NCBI RefSeq assembly: GCF_001482365.1
Contig: NZ_CP013254.1
Location: 2,976,001 to 3,040,000, forward strand
DNA from: Kocuria flava
GTDB taxonomy: Bacteria > Actinomycetota > Actinomycetes > Actinomycetales > Micrococcaceae
DNA length: 64,000 nucleotides
Reading direction: 5' to 3'
Shown: positions 1 to 8,521 of the stretch, piece after piece
Numbering within the stretch: the stretch's first letter is position 1
How the letters are laid out: each line of letters opens with the position of its first letter
Made by a program: the position numbers and the translations under genes
Notes under the pieces: model-generated
Seen by the model: the letters and a program-made list of their open reading frames with translations, nothing else
What the model was told of the DNA's origin: nothing
Databases searched by the model: none

Positions 1-31
1 GCCCGCCGGCCCGCGGGACGGGCGGGCCGGG

Positions 32-1057
32 TCAGCGGGGCGGGCCCGCCGCGGAGCTGCCGCCGGCCGGCGGCCCGTCCTCCCCGGAGGGCTCCTCCGC
101 GGCGGACGCGTCCCGGGCGCCGTCGCCGCGGAACTCCCCCGTGCCCTGCCCACCGGCGCCGTCCTGCGGCCGGGGCGCGCCGTGCTGCGGCAGCCGGATC
201 CCGTACTGGGGGCGGCCGTCGGGCAGGTCCTCGAACAGCGCCGAGCGCTCCGGCGGCGCGACCGGCGCGGCCCCGCCCGACGGCGTCCCGCCGGGGCTCG
301 CCCCGCCGGGCGCCTGCCCGTGCGGCGGCGTCCCGCCGGCCGGACCGGCCCCGTAGGCCGGTCGGGGCCAGGCCTCGCCCGTCCCGCCGCCCGGGGCTCC
401 CGGCGCTCCGGCCTCCCCGTACCGGGGCGCCGGGTGCGGGGAGCCCTGGGTCCGGGGCCCCGGCGGCGGGGCGGCCTGCGTGCCCTGCTGCCACGGCGCG
501 CCCGGCTGCCCCGGCCGTGCCCGGTCCTGCGGCGGCCCGGCGGGGGCGCCCGGCACGGGCAGGCCGCTCAGCCCCCGCAGGCCCTGGAGCACCTGGCGGG
601 CACGGTGGGCGACCTCGGGCGCGGCGACGACGTCGTAGGAGGTCGCGACGATCTGGTTCGTCGAGGTGAAGTCCCGCCGGCCGCGCTGCATCGCGTAGGT
701 CACGGTCGCCAGGAGCATCCAGAAGGCCCCGCCCATGAGCACCGACACGGCCAGGGTCGGCAGCCACTGCTCCCCGCCCAGCAGGGAGAGGATCATGCCG
801 AGGAAGGCGCCGAAGACCATGCCGTTGAGCGCGCCCTGCCCGGCGACCCGCGGATAGCTGAGCCGGCCGGTGACCTGCTCCACCGACTTCAGGTCGTTGC
901 CGACGATCGCGACCTTGGCCACCTCGAACTGCTCGTCGGCGAGGTGGTCCACGGCCTTCTGGGCGTCGGCGTAGGTGCCGTAGCGGCCGATCACCTCCCC
1001 GCGGGGCAGGCCGCGGGAGGCGGGACCGGCGGTGGGTGCAGACCGAGGGGAGCTCAT
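32..1057 (-). CDS. General stress protein 17M-like membrane protein with Pro/Gly-rich tail
   Basis: The N-terminal part (about residues 22-165) matches the general stress protein 17M/YflT type: a short alpha/beta start (VIGRYGTYADAQKAVDHL), then two adjacent hydrophobic segments at roughly 78-95 and 100-122, then another soluble stretch. The remaining 175 residues are a low-complexity Pro/Gly/Ala-rich tail without a recognisable fold. The start is set by a -10-like GACAAT exactly 6 nt before the ATG, which suggests a leaderless mRNA. The gene is divergent from the MgtE_N/CBS gene. Its precise role is unknown; the family is linked to general stress in Gram-positive bacteria. Confidence 0.8.
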   Translation of the reverse strand: MSSPRSAPTAGPASRGLPRGEVIGRYGTYADAQKAVDHLADEQFEVAKVAIVGNDLKSVEQVTGRLSYPRVAGQGALNGMVFGAFLGMILSLLGGEQWLPTLAVSVLMGGAFWMLLATVTYAMQRGRRDFTSTNQIVATSYDVVAAPEVAHRARQVLQGLRGLSGLPVPGAPAGPPQDRARPGQPGAPWQQGTQAAPPPGPRTQGSPHPAPRYGEAGAPGAPGGGTGEAWPRPAYGAGPAGGTPPHGQAPGGASPGGTPSGGAAPVAPPERSALFEDLPDGRPQYGIRLPQHGAPRPQDGAGGQGTGEFRGDGARDASAAEEPSGEDGPPAGGSSAAGPPR

Positions 1058-1063
1058 GGGCCC

Positions 1064-1069
1064 ATTGTC
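1064..1069 (-). promoter_or_regulatory. -10 hexamer GACAAT, leaderless spacing
   Basis: GACAAT read on the minus strand lies 6 nt upstream of the ATG at 1057. The same geometry recurs at many genes of this window. Confidence 0.45.
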
Positions 1070-1154
1070 CCCCACGGCCCTGGGCGCCCGCCGGGACCGG
1101 CGCGCTGCCGTGCCGTCCCCGGCCACCCCGGCCGGGCGCCGGCGGGCCGTTGAG

Positions 1155-1160
1155 TAGTCT
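1155..1160 (+). promoter_or_regulatory. -10 hexamer TAGTCT, leaderless spacing
   Basis: TAGTCT is followed by 6 nt and then the GTG at 1167. No Shine-Dalgarno sequence is present, so transcription probably starts at the GTG. Confidence 0.55.
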
Positions 1161-1166
1161 TGTACG

Positions 1167-2465
1167 GTGAGCAGCTCCGTGAGCAGGATCTTCATCGCGC
1201 GCCTGATCGGCCTCGACGTGTTCGACCCCCTGGGCGACCGGCTGGGCCGGCTGCGCGACGTCGTCGTGCTCATGCGCCACGGCCGCCACGGCACCCCGGG
1301 CCGCCGGCCGCTGGTCGTGGGCCTCGTGGTGGAGGTCCTCGGGAAGAAGCGGGTGTTCGTCCCGATGACCCGGGTGACGAGCATCGACGCCGACCAGGTC
1401 ATCTGCACGGGCCTCGTGAACCTGCGCCGCTTCGAGCAGCGCGGGGCCGAGACCCTGGTCGTCGCCGAGCTCTTCGACCGCACGGTGGTGCTGCGCGACG
1501 GCTCGGGCACCGCCACGATCGAGGACATGGCCATGGAGCGCCGGCGCAACACCGGCGACTGGCTGGTGACGCAGCTGTTCGTGCGCCGCTCCGCCGCGAG
1601 CGGGGGCCTGATGCGCCGCCGCAACGAGACGCTCATCGTCGACTGGGAGGACACCGGGGACCCCTCGGCCGCGGGCCACCAGCCGGCCACGCAGTGGATC
1701 GTCTCCCACGAGGAGGAGCAGGCGGCGGACCTCGCCGACGAGATCCACGACATGTCCGACAAGCGCAAGCTCGAGATCGCCCACGAGCTGCAGGACGACC
1801 GGCTCGCGGACGTGCTCCAGGAGCTGCCCGAGGAGGACCAGGTGTTCATCCTCACGAGCATGGCCCCGGAGCGGGCGGCGGCGGTGCTCGAGGAGATGGA
1901 GCCCGACGACGCCGCGGACCTGCTCAACGAGCTGCCCGACACCGAGGCGGAGGAGCTGCTCGAGCGCATGCAGCCGGAGGACGCCGAGGACGTGCGCCGG
2001 CTGCTCGAGTACGAGGAGGGCACCGCCGGTTCGCTGATGACCCCGGTGCCGATCATCCTGCCGCCCGAGGCGACCGTCGCCGAGGCGCTCGCGCACATCC
2101 GCCAGGAGGAGCTCAGCCCCGCCGTCGCCGCCGCCGTCATGGTCGCCCGCCCGCCCCTGGAGACCCCCACCGGCAAGTACCTGGGGATGGTGCACACGCA
2201 GAAGCTGCTGCGCTTCCCGCCCTACGAGCCCATCGGCAACCTGATCGACCGCTCGCTGGAGCCCGTGGCCGACCTCGCGACGCTCCAGGACGTCGCCCGC
2301 GAGCTGGCGACCTACGACCTGACCATCATCCCCGTCGTCAACGACCACGACCGCGTGGTCGGGGCGATCACCATCGACGACGTCCTCGACGCGCTGCTGC
2401 CGGAGGACTGGCGCACCGCCGACGACGGGACCCCGATCCGGAAGGTGGGCAAGCGGTATGAGTGA
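1167..2465 (+). CDS. PRC-barrel-like / MgtE N-terminal / CBS domain protein
   Basis: This 432-residue soluble protein starts with a PRC-barrel-like region (about 1-150), followed by the helical superhelix of the MgtE_N type (about 185-290, rich in ELPEEDQ and EPDDAADLL motifs) and a CBS-domain pair (about 300-430). It has the regulatory half of an MgtE magnesium channel but no membrane domain, so it is not a transporter by itself. A magnesium- or nucleotide-sensing role is an inference from the domains. It overlaps the next gene by 8 nt, so it is co-transcribed with the DUF1003 and Mrp genes. The GTG start is supported by the leaderless promoter. Confidence 0.88.
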   Translation: MSSSVSRIFIARLIGLDVFDPLGDRLGRLRDVVVLMRHGRHGTPGRRPLVVGLVVEVLGKKRVFVPMTRVTSIDADQVICTGLVNLRRFEQRGAETLVVAELFDRTVVLRDGSGTATIEDMAMERRRNTGDWLVTQLFVRRSAASGGLMRRRNETLIVDWEDTGDPSAAGHQPATQWIVSHEEEQAADLADEIHDMSDKRKLEIAHELQDDRLADVLQELPEEDQVFILTSMAPERAAAVLEEMEPDDAADLLNELPDTEAEELLERMQPEDAEDVRRLLEYEEGTAGSLMTPVPIILPPEATVAEALAHIRQEELSPAVAAAVMVARPPLETPTGKYLGMVHTQKLLRFPPYEPIGNLIDRSLEPVADLATLQDVARELATYDLTIIPVVNDHDRVVGAITIDDVLDALLPEDWRTADDGTPIRKVGKRYE

Positions 2466-3045
2466 GCCCCGGCGCCGCCACGGCAACGCCCTCGACCAGC
2501 CCCGCGAGCACCGCCCGGGGCTGCTGGACCGGTTCCGGCCCAACCCGGACTCCTTCGGGCGGATGACGGAGGGCTTCGCCCGGTTCATGGGCACCCCGCA
2601 GTTCCTGCTGTGGATGACGGTGTTCGTGGCGGTGTGGCTGGGCTGGAACACGCTGGCCCCCGAGTCCGCGCAGTTCGACCCGCGGGCGCTGAACTTCACC
2701 CTGCTGACCCTCATGCTCTCCCTCCAGGCCTCCTACGCCGCCCCCCTGCTGCTGCTGGCCCAGAACCGGCAGGACGACCGCGACCGGGTGACCCAGGAGG
2801 AGGACCGCCGGCGCGCCCAGCAGAACCTCGCGGACACCGAGTACCTGACCCGCGAGATCGCCGCCCTGCGGATCGCGCTGCGGGAGGTCGCGACCCGCGA
2901 CTTCGTCCGCTCGGAGCTGCGCTCCGTGCTCGAGGAGATCCTCGACGCCCAGGACGAGGCACCCGTCCCCGAGGACCGCTCCGGCCGCCGCCCGGCCCGG
3001 CGCCGCCCCTCCGCCCCCGAGACCCGGGAGATCCCACGTGTCTGA
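2458..3045 (+). CDS. DUF1003 membrane protein
   Basis: The 195-residue protein has the DUF1003 core: a conserved FARFMGTPQFLLWM segment running into a first membrane helix (about 42-65), a second helix (about 80-100, ending APLLLLAQNRQ), then a charged coiled-coil-like stretch (about 102-165). The family has no established function. The ATG lies inside the end of the upstream gene, and the stop overlaps the GTG of the Mrp gene, so the three genes form a tightly coupled operon. Confidence 0.9.
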   Translation: MSEPRRRHGNALDQPREHRPGLLDRFRPNPDSFGRMTEGFARFMGTPQFLLWMTVFVAVWLGWNTLAPESAQFDPRALNFTLLTLMLSLQASYAAPLLLLAQNRQDDRDRVTQEEDRRRAQQNLADTEYLTREIAALRIALREVATRDFVRSELRSVLEEILDAQDEAPVPEDRSGRRPARRRPSAPETREIPRV

Positions 3046-4231
3046 GCACTCCCCCGCCCCCCGCACCGACGACCCGCTCTCCCCCGGCGACCTGCACCCG
3101 CAGCTGCGCGCGGCGCTGGACCGGGTGCTCGACCCGGAGCTGCGCCGGCCCGTCACGGAGCTCGGGATGATCCGCGCGGCGGAGCTCGACGCCGCCGGCC
3201 GCGCCCGCGTGCACGTGCTGCTGACGATCAGCGGCTGCCCGCTGCGCGGCACCATCGAGCACGACGTCCGGGAGGCCGTCGGCGCGGTGGCGGGCGTGCG
3301 CTCCGTGGACGTCGAGCTCGGCGTCATGACCCCGGAGCAGCGCGCGGCCCTCAAGCAGCGCGTCGGGCACACCCGCACGGTGCCCTTCGCCGAGCCCGGC
3401 TCGCTGACGCGGGTGCACGCGGTGACCAGCGGCAAGGGAGGCGTCGGCAAGTCGACCGTGACCGTCAACCTGGCCGCGGCGCTCGCCGCGCAGGGCCGGT
3501 CGGTCGGGATCGTCGACGCCGACGTGCACGGTTTCTCCGTCCCCGGCCTGCTGGGCGTGGACCGCGGCCCCACGCAGGTGGAGGACATGATCCTGCCGCC
3601 GGTCGTCGAGGTCCCGGCGGAGGCGCGCTCGGGCCCTCGGGCCGGTGTGCTCAAGGTCATCTCGATCGGGATGTTCGTGGACCCGCAGCAGCCGGTGGCC
3701 TGGCGCGGGCCCATGCTGCACCGCGCCGTGGAGCAGTTCCTCACCGACGTCCACTTCGGGGACCTGGACCACCTGTTCCTGGACCTGCCGCCGGGCACGG
3801 GCGACGTCGCCATCTCGGTGGCGCAGCTGCTGCCCTCCGCGGAGGTCCTGGTGGTCTCCACCCCGCAGCAGGCCGCCGTGGAGATCGCCGAGCGCTCCGG
3901 CGCGCTGGCCCTGCAGACGGGGCAGTCCGTCGCCGGGGTGGTCGAGAACATGGCGGGGATGCCCCTGCCCGACGGCGGGGTGCTGGAGCTCTTCGGCTCC
4001 GGCGGCGGGCAGCGGATCGCGGACTCGCTCACCGCGCGCCTGGGCCACGACGTGCCCCTGCTCGGCAGCGTGCCGCTGGACCTGGCCCTGCGCGAGGGCG
4101 GGGACACGGGGCGGCCGGTGGTGTGGTCGGCGCCGGACTCCCCGGCGGGCCGGGCCCTGCGCGCGGTCGCCGACCGGCTGGGCGCGCCCCGCGGCCTCGC
4201 GGGACGCCCGCTGGGTCTCAGCCCGCGCTGA
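3038..4231 (+). CDS. mrp: Mrp/NBP35-type P-loop ATPase, iron-sulfur cluster carrier
   Basis: Residues 8-95 form a MIP18/DUF59 domain. It is followed by an Mrp/ApbC ATPase with the deviant Walker A SGKGGVGKST (about 131-140), a DVHGFSVPGLLG switch region and FLDLPPGTGD. Family members bind and transfer Fe-S clusters to apoproteins in the cytosol. The usual CxxC pair of many Mrp proteins is not visible near the C terminus, so cluster transfer by this protein is less certain than the ATPase assignment. It is the third gene of the MgtE_N-DUF1003-Mrp operon (8-nt overlap, GTG start). Confidence 0.9.
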   Translation: MSEHSPAPRTDDPLSPGDLHPQLRAALDRVLDPELRRPVTELGMIRAAELDAAGRARVHVLLTISGCPLRGTIEHDVREAVGAVAGVRSVDVELGVMTPEQRAALKQRVGHTRTVPFAEPGSLTRVHAVTSGKGGVGKSTVTVNLAAALAAQGRSVGIVDADVHGFSVPGLLGVDRGPTQVEDMILPPVVEVPAEARSGPRAGVLKVISIGMFVDPQQPVAWRGPMLHRAVEQFLTDVHFGDLDHLFLDLPPGTGDVAISVAQLLPSAEVLVVSTPQQAAVEIAERSGALALQTGQSVAGVVENMAGMPLPDGGVLELFGSGGGQRIADSLTARLGHDVPLLGSVPLDLALREGGDTGRPVVWSAPDSPAGRALRAVADRLGAPRGLAGRPLGLSPR

Positions 4232-4273
4232 CCGGGCGACGGGCCCCTGCGCCGCGGCCGGGACGGGCGGGGC

Positions 4274-4624
4274 TCAGGTGGCCTCGGTGTCGAAGGGGGC
4301 GCGCTCGCCGGGGGCCAGCCGGACGACGGGGGCCCGGGGCGGCGGCGCGGGCCGGGCGGGCGGTTCGTCGTCGTCCTCGAGCAGCGCCTGGCGCACGATG
4401 GTGCGGGGGTCGTACTGGCGGGGGTCGAGCTTGCGCCAGTCGACGTCGGCGAGCTCGGGGCCGAGCGTCTCCCGCAGCTCCTCGGTGGCGCCCGTGGCGT
4501 AGCGCTTGGCGCTGCGGACCAGCTGGCGCAGCTTCTCCGCGTACTCCGGCAGCCGCTCCGGCCCGATGAGGAACAGGGCCAGGAGCACCAGGATGATCGC
4601 TTCGCCGCCGTTGATGCCGAGCAC
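4274..4624 (-). CDS. tatB: Sec-independent protein translocase subunit TatB
   Basis: The protein is 116 residues long. An N-terminal membrane helix (about 6-22) ends in the IGPERLP hinge typical of TatB, followed by an amphipathic helix (EYAEKLRQLVRSAKRY) and a short acidic/proline-rich tail. TatB works with TatA and TatC to export folded proteins with twin-arginine signals. No tatA or tatC is nearby. The GTG start lies 6 nt after a TAACCT hexamer, and there is no Shine-Dalgarno sequence. Confidence 0.93.
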   Translation of the reverse strand: MLGINGGEAIILVLLALFLIGPERLPEYAEKLRQLVRSAKRYATGATEELRETLGPELADVDWRKLDPRQYDPRTIVRQALLEDDDEPPARPAPPPRAPVVRLAPGERAPFDTEAT

Positions 4625-4630
4625 AGGGGA

Positions 4631-4636
4631 AGGTTA
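4631..4636 (-). promoter_or_regulatory. -10 hexamer TAACCT, leaderless spacing
   Basis: TAACCT on the minus strand is separated by 6 nt (TCCCCT) from the tatB GTG at 4624. Confidence 0.5.
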
Positions 4637-4658
4637 CCAGTCGGGGCGGGGCGCCCGG

Positions 4659-5342
4659 TCAGCCGGCGGGCCCGGGGCCGGGCCCGCCGAAGATCTCGCG
4701 CAGCCCCGTGCCGATCGTGCGCAGCACCCCCGGCTCGTCCTCGACGGGGTTCGCGACGCGGCCGCGCTCGTCCGCGACCACGAGGGCGACGACGTGGGAC
4801 ATGCTCGCCGGGCCGGTGTCCGCGCTGACGGTGTAGACCACGTCGTCCCCCGCCAGCACGACCCGCCAGGGCGGTCCCGGGTCGGCCCACAGGGCCACGC
4901 CGGCCACGGCGGAGGGCTGCAGGTCCCCGGCGCTCACCGGCAGCCCGGTGAGCCCGTCGACGGGGTTGGCGGCGTCGACGTCCCCGCGCTGCTCGACCAC
5001 CACGACGTCGGACGCACCGCGCTGCAGCTCGATGGTGACCGCGGGGCGGCCGGCGAGGCTGCCCTGCGTCATGGACCGCACCCGGTAGCCGTCCGAGGCG
5101 AGCGTGGGCAGCGTCCAGCCCTCGGCGCGCAGCCGCTGGGCGGAGGACTCGTCCGCGTGCAGGACCCCGCCGGTGCCCGTCCAGGCCGCCACGGGGGTGC
5201 GCTCGGCCGCCGGCTCCCGGAGGGCCGCGCTGCGCCCGACGACCCACCCGGAGCCGAGGAGCAGCACGAGCACCATGCTCGCGGCGGCGGCCGCCAGGGG
5301 GACGGCGAGACCGCGGCGGCGGGACCGGGGCGGTCGGGGCAC
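4659..5342 (-). CDS. Membrane-anchored extracytoplasmic protein of unknown function
   Basis: The open frame extends further upstream, but the GTG at 5342 has a good ribosome site (GGAAGGAGA, 6 nt away). It gives a 227-residue protein with a basic N terminus (PPRSRRRG), one hydrophobic helix (about 13-33) and a soluble outer domain that looks like repeated beta structure, as in lipoprotein-binding or anti-sigma C-terminal domains. In related actinobacteria I recall an ECF sigma/anti-sigma pair between tatB and the O-methyltransferase. Only this gene occupies that place here, so a link to that system is possible but unproven. Confidence 0.7.
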   Translation of the reverse strand: MPRPPRSRRRGLAVPLAAAAASMVLVLLLGSGWVVGRSAALREPAAERTPVAAWTGTGGVLHADESSAQRLRAEGWTLPTLASDGYRVRSMTQGSLAGRPAVTIELQRGASDVVVVEQRGDVDAANPVDGLTGLPVSAGDLQPSAVAGVALWADPGPPWRVVLAGDDVVYTVSADTGPASMSHVVALVVADERGRVANPVEDEPGVLRTIGTGLREIFGGPGPGPAG

Positions 5343-5611
5343 GGCGGATCTCCTTCCGGGCGGTCTCGCGGGCGGTGCGGGCGGCCATCCCATGATCGGC
5401 GGCCAAGCTGGGTGCGCACTGGACGGCCGCCGGGGGTCCCGTGCGGGCGCCCGCACGCACGGTCCCGTCCGGCGCCCCGTCCGGGCCGGGCTCCGCCGGT
5501 CCGGGCGGGCGCGGGGCGCGACCGGTAGGATGACGCGCGTCCCCTCCGCCGCGGCGGCACCCGGAGGTGCAGGGCGGCACGAGCAGCAACGACGGCGACG
5601 AAGGGCGGACC

Positions 5612-6244
5612 ATGGGCGCGGACAAGACGACGAGCTGGTCGTACGCCGAGGCGTTCGCCGCCGAGGACGAGCTCGCCTACCGCGCCCGCGAGCGCTCCCT
5701 CGCCCTGCGGATCCCGCCGGTCACCCCCGGCACGGCCGCGGCGCTCACGGTGCTGGCCGCCACGGCCCGTCCGTCGACCGTCGTGGAGGTCGGCACGGGG
5801 GCCGGGGTCTCCGGGCTGGCCCTGCTGCGCGGACTGCCGCCCACCGCCGTGCTGACGACCATCGACGCGGACATCCGGGCCCTGCGCGCGGCCCGCGAGA
5901 CGTTCCGGGAGGCGGGGGTCCCGACCAACCGCACGCGCACCATCCCCGGGCGGGCGTCGCTGGTCCTGCCGCGGCTGACCGCCGGGGCCTACGACATGGT
6001 CGTGCTCGACGCCGACCCCGAGGGCACCCTGCACTACGCCGAGGAGGCGGTGCGGCTGCTGCGCCCCGGCGGGCTGCTCGTCGTCAACGACGCCCTGCAC
6101 CAGGACAAGGTCGCCCAGCCGGCCAACCGTGAGGAGAACACGCGCACGATGCGCGCCGTGCACCGGCTGTTCCGCGAGGACGAGCGCTTCAGCTCCGCGC
6201 TGCTGCCGACCGGCTCCGGGCTGCTGCTGGCCGTGCGGCGCTGA
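5612..6244 (+). CDS. Class I SAM-dependent O-methyltransferase (MT24/catechol type)
   Basis: The 210-residue protein carries motif I VVEVGTGAGVSGL, the acidic loop TTIDAD, and DMVVLDADPEG followed by RPGGLLVVNDALHQ, typical of the O-methyltransferase 3 (COMT/CCoAMT-like) family. Its substrate cannot be told. I chose the ATG at 5612, preceded by AAGGGCGGA, over an upstream in-frame GTG at 5567. A possible promoter hexamer TAGGAT sits at 5526-5531. A strong terminator follows. Confidence 0.87.
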   Translation: MGADKTTSWSYAEAFAAEDELAYRARERSLALRIPPVTPGTAAALTVLAATARPSTVVEVGTGAGVSGLALLRGLPPTAVLTTIDADIRALRAARETFREAGVPTNRTRTIPGRASLVLPRLTAGAYDMVVLDADPEGTLHYAEEAVRLLRPGGLLVVNDALHQDKVAQPANREENTRTMRAVHRLFREDERFSSALLPTGSGLLLAVRR

Positions 6245-6425
6245 CGCGCCGGCCGTCCCGCCGCACCCCGGCTGCCGCCCTCCCCCGGCCCGCACCCGGG
6301 GCCGGGGACCCTGCCGGCCCCGGACCCCGGCGGCCGCGGGCGTTCCCGGCGCGCCACCGGCCACGAACCCCGCCTCGGCCCTGCTCCGGGGACCGCGGCG
6401 CCGTGCGCACGCCTCCGCCGGCACG

Positions 6426-6467
6426 GCGAGGGGCCCCGCACCGCGTTCGCGGTGCGGGGCCCCTCGC
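6426..6467. terminator. Bidirectional terminator hairpin
   Basis: A perfect inverted repeat of 19 bp (arms GCGAGGGGCCCCGCACCGC and its complement, loop GTTC) lies between the convergent O-methyltransferase and DUF3117 genes. It lacks a T-run on either side, which is common in high-GC actinobacteria. Confidence 0.8.
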
Positions 6468-6494
6468 GGCACCCGGTCGACGCCGGGTGCGGGC

Positions 6495-6662
6495 TCAGGC
6501 GGTGACGCCGGCCAGGCACTCCCGGAGCTCGGCGGCCTCGTCCGGCTTCAGCTCGACCACGAGCCGTCCGCCGCCCTCGAGCGGAACGCGCATGATGAGG
6601 CTGCGCCCCTCCTTGGTGACCTCCATCGGTCCGTCACCGGTTCTCGGCTTCATGGCCGCCAT
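6495..6662 (-). CDS. DUF3117 family small protein
   Basis: This is a 55-residue protein starting MAAMKPRTGDGPMEVTKEGR, which is the near-invariant start of the DUF3117 family of small actinobacterial proteins. Its function is unknown. A ribosome site (GAGGAG, 8 nt before ATG 6662) decides the start over an internal ATG at codon 4. Confidence 0.92.
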   Translation of the reverse strand: MAAMKPRTGDGPMEVTKEGRSLIMRVPLEGGGRLVVELKPDEAAELRECLAGVTA

Positions 6663-6815
6663 GTGGGAACTCCTCTTTCTCGAGTGGTGTGGCTCCCATC
6701 CTATCCGTTCCGCGCCCGGCGCCCCGGCACGGCGGAGGGCGGGCCGGCGTGCGCGCCGCCCGGGCAGCCGCTCGTGCGCGCCGTCCGGGCGGCCGCTCCT
6801 GTGCGGGCCGTCCGC

Positions 6816-8120
6816 TCAGGGCGGGTAGTCGCCGCCGCCGGGCAGCTGCCGCCAGTGCCACAGCCAGCCGACCCACACGAGCTGCAGGACGGCCCCCGCC
6901 AGCACGCACGCCACCCGGTAGGCCCGGGAGGACGAGAGCGCGGCGAGCGGCAGGGCGAGCGGGAACAGCGGCAGCAGCAGCCGGAAGGTGCTGGTCTGCG
7001 GGTGCAGGAAGAGCAGCAGGTAGACCGCGTAGCACGCGATCCAGACCCGCAGGAGCAGGTCGAGACGGGCGACGACGACGCGCGCCCGCAGCACGACGGC
7101 CCCGGCCGCGACGAGCAGGACGGGTGCCAGGGCGCCGAGCAGCGGGCCGAAGAGCTCCGCACCGGTCTCGAACCACGGGCGCACCAGGTGCAGGTCCTCG
7201 CCGCGCCAGGCGGTCTCCGTGTCGGTGTAGGCAGTGGGCTCCCCGGTGGCCCACCAGGCGATCGCCGGCCACGCCAGCGCCGCCGCGCACGCGAGCACGG
7301 TCAGGCCCAACAGCCCGTCCACCGCGTCGCGCGCCCTGCGCAGCCGCCCGGCCCGCGCGCGCCGCACGGTGCGCACGAGCCAGGTCAGCCCGAGCGCGGC
7401 CGCGAACGGCACGCCCGCGGGCCGGGTGAGGCACATCAGCAGCACGACGGGGGCGGCCGCGAGGTGGCGCCCCCGGAGGACGAGCAGGAGGGCCGCCGCG
7501 AGCAGCAGCAGGTGCAGCGACTCGGCGTAGGGCACCTGGAGCACGGGGGCGACCGGGGCGAAGGCCACGAAGGCCAGCCCCCACAGGGCGGTGCCGGGCT
7601 CCGCGAGGCACCGGAAGAGCCGGAGCACCAGCACGGCCGCGCCGAAGCCCGCCAGCAGCGAGACGGCGGCCGCGGTGGCGTCCCAGCCGCCACCGGTGAG
7701 GGCCATGACGGCGCGCACGAGCAGCGGGAAGACGGGGTAGAAGGCCCAGGCGTTCTCCTCCGCCCGCCCGCTCGCGTCCCGCGGCACGGTCGCGGGGTAG
7801 CCCTCCTCGGCGATCCGCTCGTACCAGTCCGAGTCCCAGGTCCCCGCGAAGGCGAGGTAGCCCAGGGCGCCGTCACCCCACGGCCCGGGGCCCTGGCGGC
7901 GCCCGACGGTGGTGTACACCGCCCAGCCCCACGCGCGGGAGGCGGCCCACACGAGCAGGGCGTGCGCCCACCACGGCAGCGCCCGCCCGCGGACGGCGAG
8001 GACCCGGGCCGCCCGCGCGGCCGGGGACGCGCCCGTCCGCCGCGCCTCGCCGCGGGAGACCGCGGCCCCCGCCCCGTGTGCCGCCCCGGGATCCTGCGGC
8101 GCGCCGGGACCGCCGCTCAC
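6816..8120 (-). CDS. Polytopic mannosyltransferase-like membrane protein (PIG-V/GT-C type)
   Basis: The 434-residue protein has about ten hydrophobic segments and a GT-C-like first loop: GTWDSDWYERIAEEGYP with paired acidic residues, then ENAWAFYPVFPLLVRAV. This pattern is found in PIG-V-like mannosyltransferases that use polyprenyl-phosphate sugars outside the membrane. The sugar and acceptor are inferences. The GTG start overlaps the stop of the upstream DivIVA-like gene (GTGA), so the two are translationally coupled. Confidence 0.78.
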   Translation of the reverse strand: MSGGPGAPQDPGAAHGAGAAVSRGEARRTGASPAARAARVLAVRGRALPWWAHALLVWAASRAWGWAVYTTVGRRQGPGPWGDGALGYLAFAGTWDSDWYERIAEEGYPATVPRDASGRAEENAWAFYPVFPLLVRAVMALTGGGWDATAAAVSLLAGFGAAVLVLRLFRCLAEPGTALWGLAFVAFAPVAPVLQVPYAESLHLLLLAAALLLVLRGRHLAAAPVVLLMCLTRPAGVPFAAALGLTWLVRTVRRARAGRLRRARDAVDGLLGLTVLACAAALAWPAIAWWATGEPTAYTDTETAWRGEDLHLVRPWFETGAELFGPLLGALAPVLLVAAGAVVLRARVVVARLDLLLRVWIACYAVYLLLFLHPQTSTFRLLLPLFPLALPLAALSSSRAYRVACVLAGAVLQLVWVGWLWHWRQLPGGGDYPP

Positions 8121-8404
8121 CGGCCGGCGCCCGGTTCCGCCGGCGGCAGCAGCCGGGCGAGGTGCTCGAGCACGGCGTGGACCTCCGCCGGGTCGTAGCC
8201 GCGGCGGCGGACGGAGAAGGCGAGGCGCCGCAGGTCCTCGGGAGCGGGGTGCTCGGGCAGCAGGAGGGGCGCCGTGGGCGCGGGCTCCGGCCGGACGCCC
8301 CGGGGCGAGGTCCAGGCGGGCGGGCGGTCGCGGCCGAGCAGCACCACGGCGACGACGGTGAGCACCAGCACGACGCCGGTCAGGGCGAGGAGGAGTCCGC
8401 TCAT
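8117..8404 (-). CDS. Small membrane protein with a DivIVA-like motif
   Basis: The protein is 95 residues with an N-terminal membrane helix (about 3-23) and a C-terminal RRLAFSVRRRGYDPAEVHAV segment. That segment resembles the short DivIVA-domain motif (F..RRGYDP.EVDAFL) seen in many small actinobacterial proteins. It may recruit envelope or division factors, but this is only inferred from the motif. It starts at ATG 8404 behind a leaderless -10 hexamer. Confidence 0.72.
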   Translation of the reverse strand: MSGLLLALTGVVLVLTVVAVVLLGRDRPPAWTSPRGVRPEPAPTAPLLLPEHPAPEDLRRLAFSVRRRGYDPAEVHAVLEHLARLLPPAEPGAGR

Positions 8405-8410
8405 GGGCCC

Positions 8411-8416
8411 AGGCTA
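8411..8416 (-). promoter_or_regulatory. -10 hexamer TAGCCT, leaderless spacing
   Basis: TAGCCT on the minus strand lies 6 nt (GGGCCC) before ATG 8404. Confidence 0.55.
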
Positions 8417-8486
8417 TGCGCCGGGACCGGCGGTCCTCCTCGACTACGGATGAGTACACATTTAACGCGTCCGCAACGTGGGGGGC

Positions 8487-8514
8487 ATCACACCGGCAAA
8501 TTTTCGATTATGTT
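8487..8514 (+). promoter_or_regulatory. Putative gluABCD promoter
   Basis: ATCACA (8487-8492) and TATGTT (8509-8514) are spaced 16 nt apart. The -10 ends 7 nt before ATG 8522, so the transporter message may be leaderless. The stretch is AT-rich compared with its surroundings. Confidence 0.45.
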
Positions 8515-8521
8515 CGTGCAC

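Noticed and set aside
2368..5625. 1085-codon minus-strand frame across the Mrp and DUF1003 region
   Set aside because: Low-complexity Arg/Pro/Ser-rich translation without motifs; it overlaps four well-supported genes on both strands.
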